Source: Pedobacter sp. MR2016-24 (GTDB taxonomy: Bacteria > Bacteroidota > Bacteroidia > Sphingobacteriales > Sphingobacteriaceae). From it: a stretch of DNA of 64,000 bases. Positions 18,177 to 26,614 of the stretch are shown piece by piece. The notes under the pieces are model-generated. The model did not search any database. It saw only the letters and a program-made list of their open reading frames with translations, and had not been told where the DNA came from. The position numbers were made by a program, and so were the translations under genes. How positions within the stretch are numbered: position 1 is the first letter of the stretch; every line of letters starts with the position of its first letter. Location: positions 1 through 64,000 of the forward strand of contig NZ_JAPIVO010000007.1 of the NCBI RefSeq assembly GCF_026239655.1. The letters run 5' to 3'.

Positions 18177-21100
18177 GCTGGTGTTTTTTACGGAAAACAG
18201 ATGGGTACAGATCGTAACAAAGGGCCTCTTTTTTCCGGGGATCAACAGGAAAGAGCCTGTTCATGGACATATGTATGATACTGAAAATCAATTCAGTACT
18301 GAGCTGCAGCTGACCAGCAAACCGACGTAACTGCTGGTCACGCTGCGCAAAAATCAGGTGCAGCTGATGGTACCTTTGATCCGGATCTTCCAGAAAGGCA
18401 GTGATGAGTGGTTTATTGCGCTGAAAAAAGCTGTTGAGCTTTTTAAAATCCTGACCGGAAAAATTGAATTCCTGTTTGAGACTTTTGCTGATTTGTTTGA
18501 CATAGGCCATTTTAAGGTGATGTTCCTCCCCGGTATAAAAAAGAGAAAGGTACCAGTCAAGATTATATACCCCGATCAGCCAGTTCATTTGATCGGCTTT
18601 AAAATTCCCGGACAGTGCTATTCTCAGGGCCAGTATCGCCTCAGCGTCGGCGCTGAAAATCTCTTCTACGGATGGCAACTGCTGCACTCCGTACCTTTCT
18701 ATTTCCGGCTGGTAGCTATCGTAATGAATACGGTGAATCAATCCGCTGTGCACAAGTGCTTTGAAAGCCTTATTTAAATGAATGATCAGGGTGGAAATGT
18801 CTTCGGGATCACCAATTTTAAACCGGAGGCGCAGGTGAGGTTCAGGATCCGTAAAGCGGATAAAAAACCATCTTTCGAGCGACTGCACCTCCTGCCTGAT
18901 CAGGGGTAACAGGTCGTGTAGCTGGCGCAGAATGGTTTCTTCCGCCTGGAAAGAATTGAAATAAAGTTTCAGGTATATCCATTCCTCGCCGGGCAGATAA
19001 GTCAGGGAGGGTACAACGGTATAAGCCTGACCATCGGCGGTTGCGGCTGCAGGATCTTTTGTACGGTAATAGGAAAACAGCAGCTGGCTGTCATAATTGT
19101 TATCACCGTCAGACACATAACGGTTCTCTGTCGCATTGAGGTGTTCCTGAAAAAGCAGGTCATCCTTCGTTTTGAGATCCTTATACAGGATTTTAAGGTA
19201 CAGGTCCTGGTGCAGGTCAAGCAGCAGCAGGTTATCTGCGTCACCGTAAAAAACCCGCTGGGGAATAGCTTCCTTTCTGCAGATTTCCCGGAGACTGACC
19301 CGGAAGAGTTCAAACGAGCCGGTATGGAGCAGACTTTTTTTTACATTCCATTGTGCCGGAGAGATGACAATATTGTGCTCAATCGTCACCCTGGGCAGAT
19401 AGTTAAATTCCCTCAGCAGTCCCCAGTCCCATAAAAGACTGTTCTGGTTACCCTGATTTTGCAGGTCGCCCAGAAAACTGATAACCGGCAGCTCATCGAT
19501 TCTGTAGTTATACGCCGTGGTCATGAAAGGGATCACCTGTTTCCTCATTTTTTTGGAGAAGAGCACAATTTTATTGTTTAATACCCTTAGATAGAGGTCG
19601 GACAGTTCCAGGTAACACCCGGAGTCGGTGCCAGCGGGCGCATCGGCAATGTTCAATCGCCATGACCTGTTGAAATCCTTCAGGTTCACATTTGCAGTTT
19701 TAAGCTGCCCGGTATGTTCCAGTTCCACCAGCAATGCCCCCTCATGGTATTCTTCTTCCTTGTCCAGTATTTCGCCGATAAAATCCTTGATTTCAGGATG
19801 GAGAGGTGAAAACCTGGCATATACATTGGCTGCGGAGGGTGCGTGAAGGTCAAAGGGATAGAGCAGGTATGCTCCCCTGTCAACTGCCGCTGCACTGGCA
19901 GCGCTGAGTTTAGCCAGAACAGTTAAGGATGGTGGTACATTTGCCGCATTTTCACGCTCGAAAGGTTTCATTTCTTTCAGGCTGATGTTGATTTCATTCA
20001 GTCCCAGCACCCTGGCCTGCTTGTATTTATCAATCAGGAACCTGAACCAGTCGTTACAAAAATACTGTACTTTATGGCCGGCTGAAGCAGCCGCACCCTT
20101 AACTTCCAGCAGGGAAAGCAGTTCATCATTCTCCGGGAAAGTGATGCGCTTACCGACAGGATAACCAATGCCCAGATCAGGATCCAGGCAGGTCAGCAAG
20201 GGTATGGCCTGCTGGTCATAGCGCCGGGAAAATTCTTCCTTAAAAGCATTCAGATCAGGTGATTCATAATCGGGTATGATACGGCTCATGGAGAGCAGCA
20301 CTTTTCCGAGCTGTTGTGCGACCTGCCGGTTGAGTACACAGGCTAAGTTTTTGTAGCTATCAATTTGAAGTACGGAGGATTCAGACCCCGGCTCACCCAG
20401 CAGTTCGCCAAGCATGGTGGTTATCTTTTGTATCTGCGGTATCGTCTGTGCAGGCGTAGTATCTTTAATATGCCCTATGGCTGCATGAAGCGCTTTAAGT
20501 CGCTCCCGGACCTCGGGGAATTCTGCACCACCTGAAGGTAATGCGATCAGCTGTGGCAAAATAGCAACATCACTGCTCTTCAGCGAAAGCGAAGAAAGCA
20601 GTATCCCGTTTTGCAGCAAGTCATCAATATACTCCGCTACATCGGCAGGATCCAGCTCATCATCATCGCTGATGAGCAGTGCGATCACTGCCAGCTTAGT
20701 CCGACCTGATTTGCAATAATTCAGCACTGCTAAAATGACTTCATCGATATCGACGGCCGACAACCTGAATTTTCGCAGTCCCTGCTCTTCTACCGATTCA
20801 ATATACCTTAATCTGCCATCAATCTGGTAGACCGAATTGTTGGCATAGAGCAAGACTGAATCGTCAAAATTATACCCTGACTGTAACTTATTAATCAGCG
20901 CATTGGCCACAGCGGCATCCAGGCGTGCTATTTTCTGCAGCGGAGCAGAAGCTGGTGCAATGCTGGTCGTCTCTTCGCCGAGCGGGATCAGTGAAACGGC
21001 CGACATGGTGCTGAAGGGTGTACCGCGCTGACAAATCCTGTTCAGGTATTTCAGTACGCTGATTTTTAGCTTCTCCCCGGGGAAAATGCCATTTAATGCA

Positions 21101-21285
21101 CCTGCTTTAACCAGCAGGGCATAAAAGCCGGGCGAAGCAGTATAGATGGCCTCCATTAAAATGGCAAGCACCGTTTCATCCAGTGGGATTTCATTGATAA
21201 TTTGTTTTTCCAGTTCAGGCAAAAGCGATACAGGCAAAGCAGAGATCCTTAACATGGCTTTCCCGTAAGTGTGCATATCAGTCAT
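18169..21285 (-). CDS. lanB: Class I lanthipeptide dehydratase LanB, full length
   Basis: 1038 residues, the normal length of a full LanB carrying both glutamylation and elimination activities. The enzyme activates Ser/Thr of the core peptide with glutamyl-tRNA and eliminates glutamate to give Dha/Dhb. The N-terminal domain has RICQRGTPFSTMSAV (about 83-97), the conserved R-x-TPF motif. The C-terminal thiopeptide/SpaB-type domain begins near 740 (WIYLKLYFNSFQAEETIL) and contains FFIRFTDPEPHLRLRFK and a HRIHYDSYQPEIERYG segment. It overlaps the luciferase-like gene by eight bases upstream and the GT25-like gene downstream, indicating one polycistronic unit. Confidence 0.94.
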   Translation of the reverse strand: MTDMHTYGKAMLRISALPVSLLPELEKQIINEIPLDETVLAILMEAIYTASPGFYALLVKAGALNGIFPGEKLKISVLKYLNRICQRGTPFSTMSAVSLIPLGEETTSIAPASAPLQKIARLDAAVANALINKLQSGYNFDDSVLLYANNSVYQIDGRLRYIESVEEQGLRKFRLSAVDIDEVILAVLNYCKSGRTKLAVIALLISDDDELDPADVAEYIDDLLQNGILLSSLSLKSSDVAILPQLIALPSGGAEFPEVRERLKALHAAIGHIKDTTPAQTIPQIQKITTMLGELLGEPGSESSVLQIDSYKNLACVLNRQVAQQLGKVLLSMSRIIPDYESPDLNAFKEEFSRRYDQQAIPLLTCLDPDLGIGYPVGKRITFPENDELLSLLEVKGAAASAGHKVQYFCNDWFRFLIDKYKQARVLGLNEINISLKEMKPFERENAANVPPSLTVLAKLSAASAAAVDRGAYLLYPFDLHAPSAANVYARFSPLHPEIKDFIGEILDKEEEYHEGALLVELEHTGQLKTANVNLKDFNRSWRLNIADAPAGTDSGCYLELSDLYLRVLNNKIVLFSKKMRKQVIPFMTTAYNYRIDELPVISFLGDLQNQGNQNSLLWDWGLLREFNYLPRVTIEHNIVISPAQWNVKKSLLHTGSFELFRVSLREICRKEAIPQRVFYGDADNLLLLDLHQDLYLKILYKDLKTKDDLLFQEHLNATENRYVSDGDNNYDSQLLFSYYRTKDPAAATADGQAYTVVPSLTYLPGEEWIYLKLYFNSFQAEETILRQLHDLLPLIRQEVQSLERWFFIRFTDPEPHLRLRFKIGDPEDISTLIIHLNKAFKALVHSGLIHRIHYDSYQPEIERYGVQQLPSVEEIFSADAEAILALRIALSGNFKADQMNWLIGVYNLDWYLSLFYTGEEHHLKMAYVKQISKSLKQEFNFSGQDFKKLNSFFQRNKPLITAFLEDPDQRYHQLHLIFAQRDQQLRRFAGQLQLSTELIFSIIHMSMNRLFPVDPRKKEALCYDLYPSVFRKKHQHA

Positions 21286-22162
21286 ATTGTTGTTTTAATG
21301 AATGGATAATTTTGATTTTCTCTGCATAAGTATTGCCCATATTGGCGATGATGATGTCTTTGATATGGGTATGTGCCAGCCGCTCCCCAACGATGTCAGG
21401 AAACTCTTCCGGCCTGCAGCAAATTACTTTAGCACCGGCGGTTGCCCTCATCTGCATCATCTTCAGGAATGCATTTCTTTTTGCTTTACTTGCTTCACAA
21501 TAGACCGCTATTGCCACGGCAAGGGAAGTTTTTTTGTCGGCCGACCTTAACATACCGATCTCCTCCTGATCCAGGGCGTAACTGGAATGAAATAATGAAC
21601 GGCAATAATGCATTCCGCTATGCGGGTAGGTTTGTATATCCTGAAAAGTTGAGCTCAGCATCCATAGTGCTGGTAAAGTGATCTTCGCCAGCGGCGGAGG
21701 GGATATATATGCCGGATTTTGCTCGCGCTTTCCTCCATAAAGACAATCCAGCAGCTCCTGCAGCCGGTCCCTGAAATCCGGATCCTGCTGATAAGTGTGA
21801 CCAGCGATGATCTGCCCCATATAGGAGGGAATGAAAGGGCGGCATATGCCCAGCTCTACCCTCCCGGGAAACAGTGCAGCTAAAATTTTGTAATAGGAAG
21901 CGATTCTGTAAGGTGAATGGTATTTGAGCAGGACGCCGCCGGGACCAATTCTGATGTGTTGCGTTAAGCTTAGAAATAGGGGTAAAAGAGGCTCAGGATT
22001 ATTGAAATGTATGTTTGCCGTATAGTGTTCTCCAAACCACATCCGGTGGTAACCGAGGCGATCAGCAGCTTTTACATACTCCAGCAATCCGCCATAATCG
22101 TATGTATCCATGGTTACATCGCCCAGCTCCAGCAGGCCCAGTTTCATTCCCTGCATTTGCAT
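21278..22162 (-). CDS. Luciferase-like flavoenzyme of the lanthipeptide operon
   Basis: 294 residues, TIM-barrel luciferase-like monooxygenase family (KLGLLELGD, EYVKAADRLGYHRMWFGEHY, IRIGPGGVLLKYHSPYRIA, FPGRVELGICR). Members use reduced FMN or F420. The ATG overlaps the lanC stop as TAATG, so it is translationally coupled. In some lanthipeptide clusters a luciferase-like LanJ enzyme reduces dehydroalanine or dehydrobutyrine to D-amino acids. Because Bacteroidota generally lack F420, FMN is more likely here. Another oxidation of the peptide is equally possible from sequence alone. Confidence 0.85.
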   Translation of the reverse strand: MQMQGMKLGLLELGDVTMDTYDYGGLLEYVKAADRLGYHRMWFGEHYTANIHFNNPEPLLPLFLSLTQHIRIGPGGVLLKYHSPYRIASYYKILAALFPGRVELGICRPFIPSYMGQIIAGHTYQQDPDFRDRLQELLDCLYGGKREQNPAYISPPPLAKITLPALWMLSSTFQDIQTYPHSGMHYCRSLFHSSYALDQEEIGMLRSADKKTSLAVAIAVYCEASKAKRNAFLKMMQMRATAGAKVICCRPEEFPDIVGERLAHTHIKDIIIANMGNTYAEKIKIIHSLKQQYD

Positions 22163-23409
22163 TACAGGAGCAATAATTTATCCCATGCAGCACTTTTTTC
22201 CTGCTCCAGCGAGAGGTTGACCAGCCCCAGTCCGACATATCCATACAGGAATCCAAAATCTTCCTGAGCCATAGAGAGATTACTGTGCAGGCTATGATTT
22301 TCCAGACAATAGTCCATTTCTTCTTCAGTGATTTCTTTCCAGTAGGTATAGGCTTTGTGGAGCCTTTCGTCTGCCAGGGACTCATACAGCTTCAGATAAA
22401 TATAAGCAATGCCGCAGGTACCGTGACAAAAAGAAGGATCTACACTCAGGTCCTCTTTGACAACGCCTGACATCTCCTTTTTAATGGCGGTGGAGCTGAG
22501 GGCTATCCTCAATGCATGATCAGTAAAGTCAGCAGAAGAAAGCGTTTTACCTGCCTTGGACAATGTGAAGGCCACACAGATGTCGCCATAACACCAGCCG
22601 AGTCGTGCATAATACCGGTCATTTTCTGGCTGTTTTGCATCCTGGAATTTTGCATAGGGAAACCTGAAATCACCCTCGGGATTTTCCTGATCCAGCAACC
22701 ATAAGGAAGCTTTCCTGATCAGATCTTCCGTCTGTCCGCGCAGTGTTACATCCTCCACCTGCTGGTAAATATCGCAGCAAAAGGAAATAATCCCCGCTAC
22801 GCCATGTGCCAGTCCGCAGTCATACATGATATGCCTGGAATAGTTTATACTGCTCCGGTCCTGGCGGCGTACATCTACCCAGGTATAATTACCCTTTTCA
22901 TCCAGCACTTTGGTGTCATGGAGACTGGCGATGAGTTGCTCCAGCCCTTTCCTGCCAAAGTCTTTGTCTTTTTGCTGTAACAGAAATGCACATTTGCCGA
23001 TATATCCGTACAGCGGGTCATAATTGTGATCCCCCATATCGACTTCGGTAGACTTTAATACCAATTTCTGCAGGTTTTCATCAATGAGTTCATCCAGTGA
23101 TTCGTCCAGCATATGATTGCTAATCAGGTGATGCAGTACCCAGAGAAATCCCGACAGGCCGCTGCCCAGCGTCATGTCGATCGCTTCGTGCCGGCTGATA
23201 CTGTCCTCCAGCTCCTCCAGGCTAATGGCGATCAGCGTATATACCTTTTCTGCATAGGCTTCTTTTTGGTAAAACTCGTAGAGGTAAGCATACAATAAAA
23301 GCTGCCCGTACCTGCCCAGGAAGAGTCCCGGTCTATTGATTAAAGATTCATGTTCCTCAATATGTGCTGCGATTGATTCCGCGTATTGTTGTATTTTTTC
23401 TGCTTTCAT
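22162..23409 (-). CDS. lanC: Lanthipeptide cyclase LanC
   Basis: 415 residues. Adds Cys thiols to the dehydro-residues made by LanB to form (methyl)lanthionine rings. The expected motifs are present: HGVAGI at 202-207, the zinc ligand Cys273 in GWCYGD, and Cys328-His329 in FCHGTCGIAY. The alpha/alpha toroid repeat pattern (GLSGFLW, YGYIGKCAFLL, FLYGYVGLG) covers the whole length. It follows the precursor gene after 78 bases and overlaps the luciferase-like gene by one base. Confidence 0.95.
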   Translation of the reverse strand: MKAEKIQQYAESIAAHIEEHESLINRPGLFLGRYGQLLLYAYLYEFYQKEAYAEKVYTLIAISLEELEDSISRHEAIDMTLGSGLSGFLWVLHHLISNHMLDESLDELIDENLQKLVLKSTEVDMGDHNYDPLYGYIGKCAFLLQQKDKDFGRKGLEQLIASLHDTKVLDEKGNYTWVDVRRQDRSSINYSRHIMYDCGLAHGVAGIISFCCDIYQQVEDVTLRGQTEDLIRKASLWLLDQENPEGDFRFPYAKFQDAKQPENDRYYARLGWCYGDICVAFTLSKAGKTLSSADFTDHALRIALSSTAIKKEMSGVVKEDLSVDPSFCHGTCGIAYIYLKLYESLADERLHKAYTYWKEITEEEMDYCLENHSLHSNLSMAQEDFGFLYGYVGLGLVNLSLEQEKSAAWDKLLLL

Positions 23410-23487
23410 TCGGCTATGATTTGGTATGACCAGCGGTTTTCAGGAAAGGATGGCCATAGATCAAGGCCATCCTGATTCCAATTCAGT

Positions 23488-23679
23488 TTAACATGGGCAA
23501 CCGCTACTACAGGTACCGCAGCCAGTAGGATTACCACTGCATAAAGTAATAGTAGAGGCAGCAGTAGCACATCCAGAGCTACAGGTTCCTGTGATACCAC
23601 CAATCACATTTTTCATGATTTTTTTGTCCAGTGTTTCGATCACATCTTTGCTTACAGAAAGCTTTTTTAACTTTTTCAT
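23488..23679 (-). CDS. lanA: Class I lanthipeptide precursor peptide
   Basis: 63 residues. The leader (1-28) has the Bacteroidota pattern MKKLKKLSVSKDVIETL and ends VIGG, a double-glycine site suited to the C39 exporter. The 35-residue core has 7 Cys and 13 Ser/Thr, enough for up to seven thioether rings. It contains GTCSSGC twice (31-37 and 55-61), an internal repeat that could give two similar double rings. Most Cys follow Ser/Thr to their N-terminal side, as ring formation in nisin-type peptides requires. First gene of the operon; only one precursor is visible. Confidence 0.93.
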   Translation of the reverse strand: MKKLKKLSVSKDVIETLDKKIMKNVIGGITGTCSSGCATAASTITLCSGNPTGCGTCSSGCPC

Positions 23680-23693
23680 AATGATTCTTTTGG

Positions 23694-23849
23694 TTAAACA
23701 TCAATTAATTTTTGTCCTGCCGGAGTCTTCATCCCGGGGATGTAAGACTTGTTAACTGAAATTCACATCGGGCTGTCGACATCACCTGCTGCGCCTTCAC
23801 ATTCCGGCTTTTTAAACTTATTGCTAATAAGTGGAGTTGGTGGTGACAT
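23694..23849 (-). pseudogene. Small ORF upstream of the precursor, split by an in-frame TGA
   Basis: From the ATG at 23849 a 28-residue ORF (MSPPTPLISNKFKKPECEG...) ends at TGA 23763-23765. The same frame then reads ISVNKSYIPGMKTPAGQKLI and ends at TAA 23694-23696, only 14 bases before the lanA start. If the TGA were TGG the product would be 51 residues. Not recognised. It may be a broken second peptide gene, or chance. The sequence also holds whatever promoter drives the operon; no clear TAnnTTTG box was found. Confidence 0.4.
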
Positions 23850-23872
23850 GCGATAATATTTTACTTTTGCCG

Positions 23873-25168
23873 TTAATGCAGGTAGAAACTCTTGTTCCCT
23901 GTCGTGTTTTCTATATGGATGATATAGTCGAAAGCCTGTAACAGATTGCCCCGGATAAATTGATTTTTCGGTACGCCATAGGGTAACAGCCGGTATTTAT
24001 CGGGTCCCGAATCCGGGTTCAACGCTGTCATTCCCGAAGTAGGGAGAAAAAATATTGGCTTAGCAATTTTTGAAAAGTAAAACTCGAAGGCATCGCTGTG
24101 CGGAGGGATGACGCTATTGGTCGCAGTTATTTTCTGCTGCTGCGGATTATAGGCTGTAAAAAATCCTCTTGACGTGGTTAATCCTATACAGCGGTATTGC
24201 ATCGCTCCTATTGCTTGCAGCAGGAACTGTCCCATTGTCCGGGAATAGGCATCAGCAGTTTTCTGTACGTGCGCATTATGTGCCAGTAAGATCATTTTCT
24301 GTCCTGAGCTATATTCGCGCAGGACATTCTGTGCCATGAGTGAATCCCTCATCTGCGACATGACCTGCACATCAGCCCGATTTTTTTCAGGATCATTTAA
24401 GCTTAGGAACTGTTGGTACTGGATCAGGTTTTTTTCAAGGAATCCATCTTTGATCCTGCTGCTTTTGGCATTAGTCTCCAAAGGTTTGATGACCAGCTGA
24501 CTCAGGGAGTCCAGCGACCTGAAATCATCAGGACTAATGGCATGCTGCGACACATAGGCATTGAGCTGCGTATAATCGGACACCAGGGCATCTACTGTTT
24601 GGGCCAGTTCATGGTTCTTACCATAGCGTTTCAAATTATTTAACACCTGATACGGACTTTGAAAATCAAATCCAAAGAAACTGATCTTTTTACCGTGCTG
24701 CGCATTGATGATTTTGACCGTTTCTACAAGATCAACAAATTCTTCACATTCATAACTATACAACTGAAACGATTTCAGGATCATTTTCAGGTCGCCGCTA
24801 TCACTGAGCAGGTAGGTATTTAAATTTTCCACCTCGGCCATTGGTGCCTCCAGTCCAATTTTGGTGACAGGCTGTTGTTTGACAAGCAGCCTGATCAGGG
24901 AAATGCGGGCTTTAAAAAACTCATGCGTTCCGTGAGACTGTTCCCCTATTGCGAGGATACTGAAATCACCGATATCAATTTTTCTCGACCAGGATTGCTG
25001 CTGCTGAATGTCAGTCGGCCGACCGGTTAGAAATGAAGGGTCAAGCTCAACGGCTTTTTGAGCTAAAGCCTGAATAAAAGAATTCATTTCCTGACCTTTT
25101 GCAGGCAATAGTGTATGAACGAGGAATAGCAGAAAAACAAACTTTCTACAAAAACGAAGGTAAAACAT
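23873..25168 (-). CDS. Exported erythromycin-esterase-family protein
   Basis: 431 residues with an N-terminal signal peptide (FVFLLFLVHTLLPAKG, about 9-25). Characteristic motifs: GEQSHGTHEFF (near 75), GLEAPMAEVENL, FFGFDFQSP, and the catalytic-type histidine segment LLAHNAHVQKT. Family members include EreA/EreB macrolide esterases, but most homologues have unknown hydrolytic roles and occur near RiPP genes. It is on the same strand, directly upstream of the lanthipeptide operon and downstream of the TetR gene. A role in self-protection or in peptide maturation outside the cytoplasm is inference. Confidence 0.82.
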   Translation of the reverse strand: MFYLRFCRKFVFLLFLVHTLLPAKGQEMNSFIQALAQKAVELDPSFLTGRPTDIQQQQSWSRKIDIGDFSILAIGEQSHGTHEFFKARISLIRLLVKQQPVTKIGLEAPMAEVENLNTYLLSDSGDLKMILKSFQLYSYECEEFVDLVETVKIINAQHGKKISFFGFDFQSPYQVLNNLKRYGKNHELAQTVDALVSDYTQLNAYVSQHAISPDDFRSLDSLSQLVIKPLETNAKSSRIKDGFLEKNLIQYQQFLSLNDPEKNRADVQVMSQMRDSLMAQNVLREYSSGQKMILLAHNAHVQKTADAYSRTMGQFLLQAIGAMQYRCIGLTTSRGFFTAYNPQQQKITATNSVIPPHSDAFEFYFSKIAKPIFFLPTSGMTALNPDSGPDKYRLLPYGVPKNQFIRGNLLQAFDYIIHIENTTGNKSFYLH

Positions 25169-25181
25169 AGGCTATATCGGA

Positions 25182-25805
25182 TTAAATCTGGCCTTTTAGG
25201 GACCAGGTGATCATATGTTTGATTGTTGTACTCAGACGTTCCCTGTCTTCAGGATTATGGATATCGATTTCACACAATGTGCTCTTGTTTACCTTTCCAT
25301 GCAGTACAAGATAGTAGATACCTGCAATGATGATTGCACTGACACATCTGAAATTTTCAGCCTGTTGAGGGGCATGGTCATCAACTTTAGAAAGCAGGTC
25401 GCTCCCCATCAGCTCTCGCGCCGTAGCAATACTGTCCAACAGGTCATAATGCTGACTGATTTCCCAGTGAATCAGCCCCTGCATCTCTTTTTCTCCGTAA
25501 AAGTGATCCAGCTGCTCCGTGATGAGTCGACCGATATAGGCGTCCAAATCCTCATTGACAGGCTGCTCTGCTTTCTGTGGCCTGGAAAAGATTTTTATCC
25601 AGTAGTCCTTTTCCATTACGTAAGTTTCAATCAGGCCATCCACGTTAGTGAAATAACGATAGATCAGCCGTTTATCCACCCCTGCACGCCGCGCAATCTT
25701 ATTGACCCCTAAACCCAGGTAGCCCTGTTCTCTGATAATGTCGCCGACCGCATTGATCAGCCTCCTTTTGGTTAGTTCTTTGTCCTTTTTAATCGTCGAA
25801 ATCAT
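25182..25805 (-). CDS. TetR/AcrR family transcriptional regulator
   Basis: 207 residues from the ATG at 25805, chosen because the sequence before it is hydrophobic and unlike the family. The HTH is TKRRLINAVGDIIREQG and GVNKIARRAGVDKRLIYRYF, near-canonical for TetR. The C-terminal ligand domain is diverged. It ends 13 bases before the esterase gene, so it is probably co-transcribed with it and may control it and the lanthipeptide operon. No operator is evident. Confidence 0.88.
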   Translation of the reverse strand: MISTIKKDKELTKRRLINAVGDIIREQGYLGLGVNKIARRAGVDKRLIYRYFTNVDGLIETYVMEKDYWIKIFSRPQKAEQPVNEDLDAYIGRLITEQLDHFYGEKEMQGLIHWEISQHYDLLDSIATARELMGSDLLSKVDDHAPQQAENFRCVSAIIIAGIYYLVLHGKVNKSTLCEIDIHNPEDRERLSTTIKHMITWSLKGQI

Positions 25806-26122
25806 TGAAAGATAGATAAGTGATTTGTTAGCAAGAAAAAAAAAGCAGCGCGTTAACTTCACAAACAGATTAATAATAATTATAATACCGGCACCACCGC
25901 AGCACAGCATGTTTTGCAGCATGCTGTTACTTTGCATTTTCACATTAAGGAATAAATTTTACGATTAAAATTGAGATTAACATCATTCAGGGAAATTTGT
26001 CACTACGATAATCCCATTTTGGGACAAATGGGACAAAATGATGCATTGAGATCAGGGCGAGCTGATCCGGGAATGGGTCAATGGCGGCTATGTGATGCTA
26101 TCGCCCGACAGATTAATTCATA
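25806..26122. other. Intergenic region with short inverted repeats
   Basis: No gene. It contains CAGCATG...CATGCTG (about 25906-25927) and a cluster of short repeats around cccattttgggacaaatgggacaaaat (about 26011-26038). These may be regulatory sites for the TetR gene. I cannot assign a promoter. Confidence 0.35.
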
Positions 26123-26431
26123 TTAGTTACCTACAATTTGTACAGGCACACCTTCAATCTTGTCATTATCAAGAAAGATCTCAACATGGGTATAGGTACT
26201 GATGTCGCCTATTTTTTCAGCATAGCTCACTTTCCTGAAATTCTCCTGATCAGCAGCACCGGCATTGAGCAGGTCCAGCTGAAGAATGGTCGTTATAAAT
26301 CCCTGCGGTGTTCGTTTTCTCAAATGTGGAACGGCAGGTGAAGGACTATCAGTAACTTCACCCTGCACTTTAATTTCATTACCAGTGATACCGGAGAAAG
26401 CTGTTGCTTCCCAATTTTTAGTTAGAGGCAT
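26123..26431 (-). CDS. Hypothetical protein, 102 residues
   Basis: Not recognised. Small, soluble-looking, with beta-strand-like alternation (NEIKVQGEVTDS, HVEIFLDNDKIEGVPVQIVG) and no signal peptide. It stands alone, divergent from the Rpn-type gene. The ATG at 26431 is preceded by A-rich sequence, as is usual in Bacteroidota. Confidence 0.55.
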   Translation of the reverse strand: MPLTKNWEATAFSGITGNEIKVQGEVTDSPSPAVPHLRKRTPQGFITTILQLDLLNAGAADQENFRKVSYAEKIGDISTYTHVEIFLDNDKIEGVPVQIVGN

Positions 26432-26614
26432 AATTTCATTTTTACAGGTAGACAGGCAAAAGCCTTATGACCTTAATTTAATGAATTTATTAACCAACAT
26501 CGTCGGGGAAATACGATTGTATAACAGTGAGCAATTAGTTTAAAGAATTACACAGTTAACTATTTTAAAATTTGTTACCATTAGTCCGCGGATTGATATT
26601 ACGTTAGCAGCGTA

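Noticed and set aside
18177..18245. Earlier in-frame start for the tandem GT25-like gene
   Set aside because: The 23 extra residues lie inside the end of lanB and show no homology to the N-terminus of GT25-like proteins; the ATG at 18176 fits the usual coupling overlap.
23406..23603. 65-codon minus-strand frame overlapping the precursor, hydrophobic start
   Set aside because: Overlaps the lanA core in another frame; its sequence follows from the Cys/Ser/Thr codons of the core read out of frame.
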